Positions 25,845 to 34,110 of a DNA stretch of 64,000 nucleotides are shown here, piece after piece (the stretch's first letter is position 1; every line of letters starts with the position of its first letter). Origin of the DNA: Streptomyces sp. CB01201 (lineage in GTDB: Bacteria; Actinomycetota; Actinomycetes; Streptomycetales; Streptomycetaceae); NCBI RefSeq assembly GCF_002803085.1, contig NZ_NNBJ01000009.1, positions 62,001-126,000 of the forward strand, in the 5' to 3' direction. The position numbers and the translations under genes were made by a program. Below the pieces are notes generated by a model. It saw only the letters and a program-made list of their open reading frames with translations. It was not told the origin of the DNA and ran no database searches.

Positions 25845-26777
25845 TCACAGCACGATGTCTCCCCCGCGGCTGGGAACGGCGTCGAGCCTGGCGAGCGTCG
25901 AGTCGTCGAAAGCGATCGCGGCCGCGTCGATGTTCCCGCGCAGATGCTCCGCGTCGGCGGTCCCGGGGATGAGGAGCGTGTTCGGGGCGTGGTGGAGCAG
26001 CCAGGCCAGGCCGACTTGCGCCGGGGTCACGTTCAGCGCTTGGGCAGCAACGATCGCGGCAGGCTCGTCGACCACCTTGGCCAGGCCCGCGAAGGCTCCG
26101 CCCAGCGGGAAGAACGGTACCCAGGCGATGCCTTCGGCCCGGCAGAGCCGGAGCATGTCCTCGTCGTCGCGCGCCACCAGGCTGTACGCGTTCTGCACGC
26201 AGGCGATGCCCGCCGGGAGCGCGCGCCGCAGTCCGTCCAGAGTGACGCTGCTGAGACCGATCGCGCCGATCTTGCCCTCGTCCCGCAGGTCGGTCATGAC
26301 GGCGAGCTGGTCGTCGAGGTCGACCACCTGGTCGCCCTCGGGGCGGAGACCCGGACCGGTGTCGGCGCGGCGCAGGTTGACCAGGGGGATCCGGTCGAGC
26401 CCCAGGCTCTTGAGGTTGGCTTCGACTCCGGCCCGCAACTGCTCGGGCCGCTGGGCCAGGCGCAGCGGCACCGCGGCGCCCGGAGCGGGTTCGGCGCCCA
26501 CCTTGCTGACGACCAGGACGTCGTCCTCGGGGCGGAGCGCCGCGCTGATGACCTCGTTGACGTGGCCGTCGCCGTAGAACTGGGCGGTGTCGACGTGATC
26601 GACGCCGAGCTCGACCGCGCGACGCAGCAGCGCGATCGCGTCGTCGCGTCGCAGTCGCTCCAGCTGCATGGCGCCGTAGCCGACCCTGGACACGGTTCGG
26701 CCCGCCAGCGTTCCCGGCCCACCGGGTCGTGCCGCGCCGCTGGCGGTGAGCTGGAGAGATCGGTCGGTGGACACCAT
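25845..26777 (-). CDS. Aldo/keto reductase
   Basis: 310 aa, start ATG 26777 (a TTG at 26810 is also in frame). The TIM-barrel motifs are clear: VDHVDTAQFYGDG (Asp and Tyr of the catalytic tetrad), LVVSKVG (Lys), and a C-terminal IPGTADAEHLRGNI NADPH loop. The tetrad His is replaced: the LxHxxD segment reads LVNLRRAD, so His becomes Asn. This variant occurs in some AKR subgroups and may change substrate range. The gene is divergent from a TetR gene with paired operators between them, so it is probably induced by the ligand of that regulator. Confidence 0.88.
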   Translation of the reverse strand: MVSTDRSLQLTASGAARPGGPGTLAGRTVSRVGYGAMQLERLRRDDAIALLRRAVELGVDHVDTAQFYGDGHVNEVISAALRPEDDVLVVSKVGAEPAPGAAVPLRLAQRPEQLRAGVEANLKSLGLDRIPLVNLRRADTGPGLRPEGDQVVDLDDQLAVMTDLRDEGKIGAIGLSSVTLDGLRRALPAGIACVQNAYSLVARDDEDMLRLCRAEGIAWVPFFPLGGAFAGLAKVVDEPAAIVAAQALNVTPAQVGLAWLLHHAPNTLLIPGTADAEHLRGNIDAAAIAFDDSTLARLDAVPSRGGDIVL

Positions 26778-26808
26778 GGCGGTCTCGCTCTCATGAGACG
26801 ATGGAAGC

Positions 26809-26864
26809 AAACGGAGGAACTCCGTTTACCTACGACCGTAACACTAACCGGAGGGTCTCCGTTT
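26809..26864. promoter_or_regulatory. Paired TetR operator between the AKR and tetR genes
   Basis: Copy 1 is AAACGGAG-GAA-CTCCGTTT (26809-26827), a perfect 8-bp inverted repeat. Copy 2 is AACCGGAG-GGT-CTCCGTTT (26846-26864) with one mismatch. Centres are 37 bp apart and lie between the divergent starts at 26777 and 26864. Confidence 0.75.
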
Positions 26865-27487
26865 TGGCTTCGCCAGACTCCCCCGCCGCCGACGGGCCGT
26901 CCCCTGCGGCCGGACGCCCGGCCCGCGCCGATGCACGGCGCAACCGCGAACGCCTGCTCGCCATAGCCCGCGACGCCTTCGCCGCGACGGACGGCACGGC
27001 GCGCCTGGACGCCATCGCCCGAGAGGCCGGCGTCGGCATCGGCACGCTCTACCGTCACTTCCCCACCCGCGAAGCCCTCGTCGAGGCCATCTACGCCTCC
27101 GAACTCGATGCCGTCGTCACCAGCGTCCCCGTGCTGCTCTCCGAGCTGCCACCCGAAGCCGCCCTGCGGGCGTGGATGGATCGTTACGCCGCGTTCTTCG
27201 CGGCCAAGCGCGGCATCTCCGACACCCTGCGCTCGGGCTGGGCATCGGGCGCCATCGCCACCCCGGCGACCCGTGAACGACTCACCGACGCAATCGGCAC
27301 CATCCTCAGCGCCGGGGTGCGGACCGGCTCGCTGCGGGCCGATGTGGAACCGGACGAGGTCACGATGATGCTCCTCGGAGTGTTCCTGTCCTCGGCGGCA
27401 GTAGAGGGCACAGCTCCGACCGGCCGGATGCTGGACCTCCTGGTGGACGCGTTGCGGCCACCCGCGGCGGGCAACCCGCACGCGTGA
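26864..27487 (+). CDS. TetR-family regulator
   Basis: 207 aa. The best start is TTG 26864 because GGAGGG lies about 10 nt upstream; the longer frame from 26801 has no ribosome site and would run through the operator. The helix-turn-helix reads NRERLLAIARDAF, then ARLDAIAREAGVGIGTLYRH, FPTREALVEAIY. A C-terminal domain of the SCO-type tetracyclin repressor group follows. It should repress the divergent aldo/keto reductase and itself. Confidence 0.85.
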   Translation: MASPDSPAADGPSPAAGRPARADARRNRERLLAIARDAFAATDGTARLDAIAREAGVGIGTLYRHFPTREALVEAIYASELDAVVTSVPVLLSELPPEAALRAWMDRYAAFFAAKRGISDTLRSGWASGAIATPATRERLTDAIGTILSAGVRTGSLRADVEPDEVTMMLLGVFLSSAAVEGTAPTGRMLDLLVDALRPPAAGNPHA

Positions 27488-27631
27488 CACGGTCCCTGGC
27501 GCATCCATCGGGGACGTGCCTCCGACGGACCGGTCCCCGCCGAGCCCTCACTCGCCGGCGGCACACGGCCGCCGACCTCGCGTCCGGGACGGGCCGTCGC
27601 CGAACCGGTCCCGCACGGCAGCCGCGGCCGA

Positions 27632-28480
27632 TCAGTAGGTGTGGTCGGCCGTGACATCGGACGACATCGCCAGCCCCTTGTCCGCTTCCGCCCCGCGTAC
27701 GGCGAGCAGGGTCTGGCACAGCGCGTCGACGGCCGCGAGGTGCGCAAGCCGACTCGCGACCGTCTCCAGACCGAAGATGCGGTCCTGACCGCCCGCGACC
27801 AGTGTGCGGGTACTGATCTCGCTCAGGGGTGAACGGGCGTAACTAGTCAGGGCGAGGACGGTCGCCCCCGCCGTGCGGGCCCTACGGGCCGCGTCGACCG
27901 TGGTGCGGGTCGCACCGGTGTGGCTGATGGCCAGGCAGACGGCCGAGGGCGGTAGCAGCCCGGCGGCCAGCTGGGCGGTGAGCGGGTCGGCCGGCGCGTC
28001 GACGACGCAGCCCAGGGCGCGCAGGCGGTACGCGGTGTCCAGAGCCACAGCTCCGGAGAGTCCCGCGCCCACGACCAGTACGCGCGGAGCCGTGTCGAGT
28101 GCCGCCGCCGCGTCCCGCAGTGCGTCCAGGGCGAGCGTGGAAGCCAGACCGTCCAGCGCCTCCCGCGCGGAACGAACCGTTTCGGCGAGGGCACGGGCTG
28201 CGGGATCGGCTTCGCTGGAGGGAGGCGACGCGGGCGCCTCCCGGGCCGCCGCGATCTTCAACTCCTGATATCCGCGGAAACCCAGACGCTGGCAGGCACG
28301 GACGACGGACGACGGTGCCGCCCCGGCGAGCTGCGCGACATCACTGACGCTCAGATGCACCAGCTCCGCCCCCTTGTCGAGAACGACCTGGGCGACGCGG
28401 GCCTCGGCGTCACGCAGCTCCGACAGATGGGCCCGGACGTGGGCCGCGAGCCGCCGACCCCCGGAAGAATTGAATTCCAT
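27632..28480 (-). CDS. MurR/RpiR-family regulator with SIS domain
   Basis: 282 aa. The N-terminal HTH_6 domain reads LSVSDVAQLAGAAPSSVVRA, CQRLGFRGYQELK. The sugar-isomerase (SIS) domain follows with VLVVGAGLSGAVALD and CLAISHTGATRTTVD, the phosphosugar-binding loops. Such regulators sense a sugar phosphate. It is divergent from an EamA-type transporter with two related palindromes between them, suggesting it controls uptake or export of a sugar or amino-sugar-type compound. Confidence 0.9.
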   Translation of the reverse strand: MEFNSSGGRRLAAHVRAHLSELRDAEARVAQVVLDKGAELVHLSVSDVAQLAGAAPSSVVRACQRLGFRGYQELKIAAAREAPASPPSSEADPAARALAETVRSAREALDGLASTLALDALRDAAAALDTAPRVLVVGAGLSGAVALDTAYRLRALGCVVDAPADPLTAQLAAGLLPPSAVCLAISHTGATRTTVDAARRARTAGATVLALTSYARSPLSEISTRTLVAGGQDRIFGLETVASRLAHLAAVDALCQTLLAVRGAEADKGLAMSSDVTADHTY

Positions 28481-28511
28481 AGCTCGATGCTAGCGTGGAA
28501 TTCCATTCCAC
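28466..28511. promoter_or_regulatory. RpiR operator sites in the divergent promoter
   Basis: GTGGAAT-TCC-ATTCCAC (28495-28511) is a perfect 7-bp inverted repeat. AGAAT-TGA-ATTCCA (28466-28479) is a degenerate second copy that covers the rpiR start codon. Both share the ATTCCA half-site. Confidence 0.65.
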
Positions 28512-28525
28512 GAAGGAGGGTGCCC

Positions 28526-29404
28526 ATGTCCATGGCCCTGTCGTTGCCGACGCACGGCGCGGCCGCCGTGCCCGTCGCGGTGCTGACCGCCGCCCTGCTC
28601 CACGCGGTCTGGAACGCACTGGCACACGGAGCCGAGGACAAACTGGCCGTCTTCGTGCTGATGAACGTGGCCACGACCGGATGCGCCGCGATCCTCGTCT
28701 GCTTCGCCGCACTGCCCGCCGCTGCGGCCTGGCCGTACATCGCCACCTCGGCCGGTCTGCAAGTCGCCTATCAGATGCTGCTGTTGCAGGCCTACCGGCT
28801 GGGCGACTTCGGCCAGATGTACCCGATCGCCCGCGGCACGTCCCCTCTGCTCGTCGCCCTGGTCTCCACGACCGTCCTGGACCACCCCTTGTCCGCCAAG
28901 GACACGGCGGGCGTCCTGGTGATCTCCCTCGGCCTCGCCGGTCTGGCCCTGGCCGACGGCATGCCCGGCCGCGCTCAGCTACCGGCGCTCGCCGCCGCCC
29001 TCGGGACAGGGGTGATGATCGCTTCCTACACGCTCGTCGACGGCAGCGGCGTGCGGAAATCGGGCACGGTCACCGGGTACATCGCATGGCTCTTCCTGTC
29101 CCAGAGCCTCGCCTTCCTCCTGTCCGCCTGGCTGATGCGGAGGCGATCGCTGGGCGTCCGGCTCAAGTCCGTGGGCCGGCGCGGCCTCGCGGGCGGCGTC
29201 CTCTCCCTGCTCGCGTACGGGCTCGTGGTCTGGGCACAGTCCCGCGGCAACATATCCACCATCGCCGCGCTGCGGGAGACCAGCATCGTCTTCGCCGCGC
29301 TGATCGGCCTGCTGCTGTTCCGGGAGCCCTTCGGCAACCGTCGCCTCGCCGCAAGCGCGGCGGTCCTGGCCGGCATCGCGGTCCTGGAACTCGCCCACGC
29401 CTGA
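28526..29404 (+). CDS. EamA/DMT-family transporter
   Basis: 292 aa from ATG 28526 (GAAGGAGGGTGCCC upstream). About ten hydrophobic segments in two repeats of five, as in the drug/metabolite transporter superfamily; the second repeat ends with REPFGNRRLAASAAVLAG, a normal EamA signature (AlfxEpfgxxxxxGaxLI). It sits in the cytoplasmic membrane and is probably an exporter or exchanger of a metabolite. Regulated, by context, by the divergent RpiR protein. Confidence 0.88.
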   Translation: MSMALSLPTHGAAAVPVAVLTAALLHAVWNALAHGAEDKLAVFVLMNVATTGCAAILVCFAALPAAAAWPYIATSAGLQVAYQMLLLQAYRLGDFGQMYPIARGTSPLLVALVSTTVLDHPLSAKDTAGVLVISLGLAGLALADGMPGRAQLPALAAALGTGVMIASYTLVDGSGVRKSGTVTGYIAWLFLSQSLAFLLSAWLMRRRSLGVRLKSVGRRGLAGGVLSLLAYGLVVWAQSRGNISTIAALRETSIVFAALIGLLLFREPFGNRRLAASAAVLAGIAVLELAHA

Positions 29405-29666
29405 CGGTGATCTTTCTCGGTCCCGTCCGCGAGCTTGCCCCCAGGCCCGGGCCCGCCCTCAGCCGGCCCAACGCCCATGCATCCCGGCCGGGTTCGACGC
29501 GCTTGCTCCACGCGGCCACCGAGCTCCGTGCAGCCGCCGAGCAACGCCCCCTGTCGGCTGCGATGTCAGTGGGGCTTGGTACAACTCCCTTACCTGGAGA
29601 TGGCGTCGGCCCATCGAGCCGGGCCCATCATCGATGCACCGAAAACAGCGCGAAGGAGCGGTCCCC

Positions 29667-30632
29667 ATGACCATTGGCAGCCACCTTGAGGAATTCCACG
29701 GCCTGCCGGCCTTCACCTTTCCCAGCGCCGACACTCCGGGGACGGCAGTACCCCTGCCCGCCGCCGAATCCGTGGCCTGGCGCATCGCCGTGGACGCGTA
29801 CGACAGCGAGGAGGAGTGGCCGGAGGCTTTCGCCCGCTTCCTCGCGGCCGTGGACAGCCGACGGGTGCGCGCGCTGATCGTCGGTGCCTGGAGCGATGTG
29901 TACGAGAAGGCGCCGGATGCGGTGATCGAGGCGCTGGTGGCCGCGCGGGATCAACTGCCCGCGCTGCGCGGCCTGTTCCTCGGTGACATCGTCGTGGAGG
30001 AGTGCGAGATCTCCTGGATCGTCCAAGGCGACGTCTCACCCCTGTTGGCCGCTTTCCCGGATCTGGCGGAGTTCGGCGTGCGAGGCGGCAACGAGCTGGT
30101 CTTTCCGGCCGTGCGGCACGAACGGCTGCGCGCGCTCACCGTGGAGACGGGCGGCCTTCCCGTGGCGGCGGTAAGCGGCATCGCCGGCAGCGATCTGCCC
30201 GCGCTGGCCTCCCTCGACCTGTGGCTCGGCACATCCGAGTACGGCGGCGACTGCCAGGTCTCCGACCTGGCCCCGATCCTCGCGGGCGACCGGCTGCCCG
30301 GCCTGCGCCGGCTGGGGCTGCGCAACAGCGAGATCCAGGACGACATCTGCCGCGCACTCGCCTCGGCTCCCGTCGTGGCCCGCTTGGAGGACCTGGACAT
30401 CTCGATGGGTGTCCTCACGGACGACGGTGCCGCGGCACTGCTGTCGGGCCAGTCGTTGACCCACCTCACGTCACTCGATCTGCACCACAACTATGTCGGC
30501 CCGGAACTGCGCGATCGACTCGTGACGACGCTGGAGGCCGCCGGAGTGAGGGTAGACGCCGGCGAGGGAGATGCCGAGTCCGACGAGGAGGAGGACGGGA
30601 CCGTCTGGCGCTTCGTCGCCGTGGGCGAATAG
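29667..30632 (+). CDS. STM4015-family leucine-rich-repeat protein
   Basis: 321 aa from ATG 29667 (GAAGGAG upstream). The protein opens with HLEEFHGLPAFTFP, then has LRR-type repeats: LPALRGLFLGDI, FPDLAEFGVRGG, HERLRALTVETG, DLPALASLDLWLG, LPGLRRLGLRNSEIQDD and LTHLTSLDLHHNYV. It ends in an acidic tail (GDAESDEEEDG). Family and gene order match the STM4011-STM4015 group first seen in Salmonella. The horseshoe surface suggests a binding or scaffolding role, perhaps presenting a substrate to the radical SAM enzymes encoded downstream; this is inference. It is the first gene of the operon, 59 bp before the ATP-grasp gene. Confidence 0.85.
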   Translation: MTIGSHLEEFHGLPAFTFPSADTPGTAVPLPAAESVAWRIAVDAYDSEEEWPEAFARFLAAVDSRRVRALIVGAWSDVYEKAPDAVIEALVAARDQLPALRGLFLGDIVVEECEISWIVQGDVSPLLAAFPDLAEFGVRGGNELVFPAVRHERLRALTVETGGLPVAAVSGIAGSDLPALASLDLWLGTSEYGGDCQVSDLAPILAGDRLPGLRRLGLRNSEIQDDICRALASAPVVARLEDLDISMGVLTDDGAAALLSGQSLTHLTSLDLHHNYVGPELRDRLVTTLEAAGVRVDAGEGDAESDEEEDGTVWRFVAVGE

Positions 30633-30691
30633 CCCGCGCGGCGAGAACGACGAAGCCAAGACGTGGGACGGCAGAGGTGCGGGGACAGCAA

Positions 30692-31873
30692 GTGGCGTTG
30701 AAATGGGCGGTCGTCGCCAATGGGGAGAACCGCCGGACGGAACTCTTCACGGCGGCGGCACGAGAAGCGGGCCATGGCACACCACGCGTCGTGGAGTGGC
30801 TGGACGTGCTGCGGGACGGCGGCGCCGACTTCGGCGACGACGAGGTGGTACGGCTGGACTCGCCCGGCGAGAACGCGGCGGTGGACCGAATGCTGCGCGG
30901 GAGCCAGGAGCAGACACGCGTCGAGGGTTCCGCACGCTGGTACAAGAACTTCCTCGGCGCCGTCCGTTCGCTGCGCGGCGGGCGCCGCCTCGACGACCCG
31001 TCGGACCTCGCCGTGCTCTTCGACAAACGGCTGTGCCACGGACGTCTCGACCGCGCGGGCGTGCCCGTGCCCCCGTCGCCGACGAGCGGCGGGCTCGCAC
31101 CGGTGGAGGGTTGGAGCGGCGTACGGCACCTCATGCGCGAGGCCGGGTTGCACAGAGTGTTCGTCAAGCTCGCCCACGGGTCGTCCGCCTCGGGCGTGTT
31201 CGCCGTCCAGACGAACAGCACCGGCCGCGTCGCCGCCACCACCAGCGTGGAGCGCACCGCGGACGGCAGCCTCCACAACTCCCTGCGCATCCGCCGCTAC
31301 ACGGACGAGGCGGAGATCGCCGCGATCGTGGACACGCTCGCACCGGACGGGCTGCACATCGAGCGCTGGCTGCCCAAAGCCTCGCTCTTCGGCAGATCCG
31401 CAGATCTGCGCGTAGTGGTCGTGGCCGGCCGCGCGACCCATGCCGTGGTCCGGACGAGCCGCTCCCCCCTCACCAATCTTCACCTGGGAGGGGCCCGCGG
31501 TGACCTCTCGGCCGTACGCGCACTGGCCGGTGACCAGTGGACGCAAGCCCTCGCCATCAGCGAGCGGGCCGCGGCCTGCTTCCCCGGCACCCTGTGCGTC
31601 GGGGTGGACCTGCTGCCCGCCGTGGGCTGGCGTCGGTTCGCCGTGGGGGAGGTCAATGCCTTCGGCGATCTCCTCCCCCGGCTGACTGGACTGCCCGACA
31701 GCGGCGCGGAAGGCATGGACACCTACGCGGCCCAGATCGCCGCGGTCCGGTCCGGCCGCACCGCGCCGCCCGCGCGCCTTCCCCCATCACCCGCGCTCAT
31801 CACACGCGCTCCCGACTCGACGCACCGTCGCCCCACCCACCACGCTCGACGCACCACCGAGGACAGCACATGA
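30692..31873 (+). CDS. STM4014-family ATP-grasp protein
   Basis: 393 aa, GTG start at 30692 after GGGGACAGCAA; another GTG at 30677 is possible. ATP-grasp features are visible: HRVFVKLAHGSSASGVFAVQ (phosphate-binding Lys and Gly-rich loop), ADLRVVVVAGRATHAVVRTS, and a metal-binding VGEVNAFGDLLPRL. RWYKNFLGAVRSL and HIERWLPKASLFGRSADL are further group markers. ATP-grasp enzymes join a carboxylate to an amine or thiol via an acyl phosphate, so this may ligate an amino acid or peptide. Its stop overlaps the next start (ATGA). Confidence 0.85.
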   Translation: MALKWAVVANGENRRTELFTAAAREAGHGTPRVVEWLDVLRDGGADFGDDEVVRLDSPGENAAVDRMLRGSQEQTRVEGSARWYKNFLGAVRSLRGGRRLDDPSDLAVLFDKRLCHGRLDRAGVPVPPSPTSGGLAPVEGWSGVRHLMREAGLHRVFVKLAHGSSASGVFAVQTNSTGRVAATTSVERTADGSLHNSLRIRRYTDEAEIAAIVDTLAPDGLHIERWLPKASLFGRSADLRVVVVAGRATHAVVRTSRSPLTNLHLGGARGDLSAVRALAGDQWTQALAISERAAACFPGTLCVGVDLLPAVGWRRFAVGEVNAFGDLLPRLTGLPDSGAEGMDTYAAQIAAVRSGRTAPPARLPPSPALITRAPDSTHRRPTHHARRTTEDST

Positions 31874-32742
31874 CCGCCCCTGAAACCCCCCGGGCCGCCG
31901 CGGACACCACTCCCCCGTGGCACGACATCCCGGACATGAACGAGGTGGTGGGGCGAGACGACCTGCTCCTGCTGACGCTCGACACCCTGCGCTACGACGT
32001 GGCCGTCGAACTCGCCGCCACCGGCCGCCTCCCGAACCTCTCCGCGCATCTGCCCGGCGGCACCTGGGAACAGCGCCACGCGCCGGGCAACTTCACCTAC
32101 GCCTCCCATCAAGCGATGTTCGCGGGCTTCCTCCCCACTCCGGCCTCGCCCGGCCCCCACCCGCGGTTGTTCGCGGCACGATTCGCGGGCAGTGAGAGCA
32201 CCGCGGGGCGGACGTTCGTCTTCGATGCCCCCGACCTGGTGGCCGGGCTCGCCGCCCGCGGCTACAGGACGGTGTGCGTCGGCGGAGTCGGCTTCTTCAA
32301 CAAGCAGGGTGCGCTGGGCAACGTTCTGCCGGGACTCTTCCAGGAGAGCCACTGGGAACCCGCCTTCTCGGTGGCCTCCCCTACCTCCTTCGAAGCCCAA
32401 GTGGAGTGCGCCGAAAAGGTCGTGGCCCAACTGCCGCCCGAACAAAGGCTGTTCCTCTTCGTCAACGCCTCGGCCCTGCACCAGCCCAACTGGTTCCACC
32501 TGCCCGGCGCGACCCGTGAGTCGGGCGACAGCCGGGCGTCCCACGCGGCGGCCCTGGAGTACATCGACCGCCATGTCGGACGGCTCTTCGACGCGATGAG
32601 CTCCCGCCGCCGCTGCTTCGCGATCGTCAGCTCCGACCACGGCACCGCGTACGGCGACGACGGCTACACCGGTCATCGCCTCGGCCACGACTGCGTATGG
32701 ACCGTGCCGTACAGCCACTTCTTCCTGGAGCCGACCACATGA
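31870..32742 (+). CDS. STM4013/SEN3800-family hydrolase (alkaline-phosphatase superfamily)
   Basis: 290 aa. LLLLTLDTLRYDVA gives a metal Asp (Asp38), NFTYASHQAMFAGF offers the nucleophile position (Thr76 or Ser79), and IVSSDHGTAYGDDGYTGHRL supplies the Asp-His-His metal set. This is the alkaline phosphatase/sulfatase fold without a Cys/Ser formylglycine motif, so a phosphoryl or phosphodiester substrate fits better than sulfate. It overlaps its neighbours by 4 nt on both sides (ATGA), so it is tightly coupled to the ATP-grasp and radical SAM genes. Confidence 0.85.
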   Translation: MTAPETPRAAADTTPPWHDIPDMNEVVGRDDLLLLTLDTLRYDVAVELAATGRLPNLSAHLPGGTWEQRHAPGNFTYASHQAMFAGFLPTPASPGPHPRLFAARFAGSESTAGRTFVFDAPDLVAGLAARGYRTVCVGGVGFFNKQGALGNVLPGLFQESHWEPAFSVASPTSFEAQVECAEKVVAQLPPEQRLFLFVNASALHQPNWFHLPGATRESGDSRASHAAALEYIDRHVGRLFDAMSSRRRCFAIVSSDHGTAYGDDGYTGHRLGHDCVWTVPYSHFFLEPTT

Positions 32743-34103
32743 CCCACACCCCCCTGGCACCGCCGTCGCACACGGCTCCACGCCCCTACCAGAGCTATAC
32801 CTACGCCTACCCGCACAAGACCGCCTACCGGCCGCTCGATCCGCACCCCGCGCTCAAGGACCTGTGGGCAGGCGAGCCCCGTGGGTCCCTCTCGCTGTAT
32901 GTGCACATACCGTTCTGCGAGGTCCGCTGCGGATTCTGCAACCTGTTCACCCGCATCGGGGCGCCAGACGACCTGACCGGCCGCTACCTGGACGCGGTGC
33001 GCCGCCAAGCCGCCGCGGTGCGCACGGCCCTCGGCGACGACGAACCCCCGCGGTTCGTCAACGCCGCGTTCGGCGGCGGCACACCCACGTTCCTGGAGCC
33101 CCGCGAACTGGAGCAGCTGTGCGACATCGCCGAGCAGGAGATGGGGGCGGACCTCCGTGCTGTTCCCCTGTCGGTCGAGGCCTCTCCCTCCACCGCGACG
33201 ACGGATCGGCTGAACGTACTGGCCGCCCGCGGCACCACCAGACTCAGCCTGGGAGTGCAGAGTTTCATCGAGGAGGAGTCGCGTTCCGCAGCACGGCCGC
33301 AACGCCGCTCCGACGTGGAAGCTGCGCTCGCACGCATCCGTGAGGCGGGTATCCCCGTCCTCAACATCGATCTGATCTACGGCATCGACGGCCAGACGGC
33401 CGCCAGTTGGCGCCAGTCCCTCGACGCGGCGCTGGCCTGGCGGCCGGAGGAGATCTACCTCTACCCGCTCTATGTCCGTCCCCTGACGGGCCTCGGCCGG
33501 CACGCCGACCCGCTTCGCGCCGGACGGGACTGGGACGAGCAGCGCCTGCGCCGCTACCGGGAGGGCCGGGACCATCTGCTGGCCCACGGCTACGAGCAGG
33601 TGTCGATGCGGATGTTCCGCCGTGCGGACGCCCCGCCGCAGGGCCCGGACGACTACGCCTGTCAGACCGACGGCATGATCGGCCTGGGCTGTGGCGCCCG
33701 CTCGTACACCTCGACGCTGCACTACTCCTTCGACTACGCCGTCTCCATGCGGGAGATCCGCGGCATCATCGACGACTACACCGCCACCGAGGACTTCTCC
33801 CGCGCCCTCCACGGCCGGCACGTCGACGAGGGTGAAGCCCGGCGCCGACACCTGCTCCAGTCCCTGCTGCAGGCCGAGGGACTGCCCGCAGCGGAATACC
33901 GCCTGCGCTTCGGATCCGCCCCCTGGGAAGACTTCCGCTCCGAACTCGGCGTCCTCGCCGCGCGCGGCTGGCTGCACGGCGGCGCCGGAAGCGACGAGCT
34001 GCTGCGCCTGTCCGCCGAAGGACTTGCCCACTCCGATGCCATCGGTCCCGAGTTCTTCTCCCCGGCCGTACGCGACGCCATGGCCGCCTACGAACTGAAG
34101 TGA
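32739..34103 (+). CDS. STM4012-family radical SAM protein (HemN-like)
   Basis: 454 aa. The cluster motif Cys60-x3-Cys64-x2-Cys67 lies in VHIPFCEVRCGFCNLF; this and AFGGGTPTFLEP, TRLSLGVQSF and LNIDLIYGIDGQ follow the coproporphyrinogen oxidase HemN/HemW layout. It also has a C-terminal HemN_C-like winged domain (LLQAEGLPAAEYRLRFG, then LGVLAARGWL). The N-terminal PYQSYTYAYPHKTAYRPL segment is a group feature. HemN relatives make two SAM-derived radicals or transfer methyl groups; the substrate here is unknown. The ATG overlaps the preceding gene; 7 bp separate it from the next. Confidence 0.88.
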   Translation: MTHTPLAPPSHTAPRPYQSYTYAYPHKTAYRPLDPHPALKDLWAGEPRGSLSLYVHIPFCEVRCGFCNLFTRIGAPDDLTGRYLDAVRRQAAAVRTALGDDEPPRFVNAAFGGGTPTFLEPRELEQLCDIAEQEMGADLRAVPLSVEASPSTATTDRLNVLAARGTTRLSLGVQSFIEEESRSAARPQRRSDVEAALARIREAGIPVLNIDLIYGIDGQTAASWRQSLDAALAWRPEEIYLYPLYVRPLTGLGRHADPLRAGRDWDEQRLRRYREGRDHLLAHGYEQVSMRMFRRADAPPQGPDDYACQTDGMIGLGCGARSYTSTLHYSFDYAVSMREIRGIIDDYTATEDFSRALHGRHVDEGEARRRHLLQSLLQAEGLPAAEYRLRFGSAPWEDFRSELGVLAARGWLHGGAGSDELLRLSAEGLAHSDAIGPEFFSPAVRDAMAAYELK

Positions 34104-34110
34104 GGCCACC

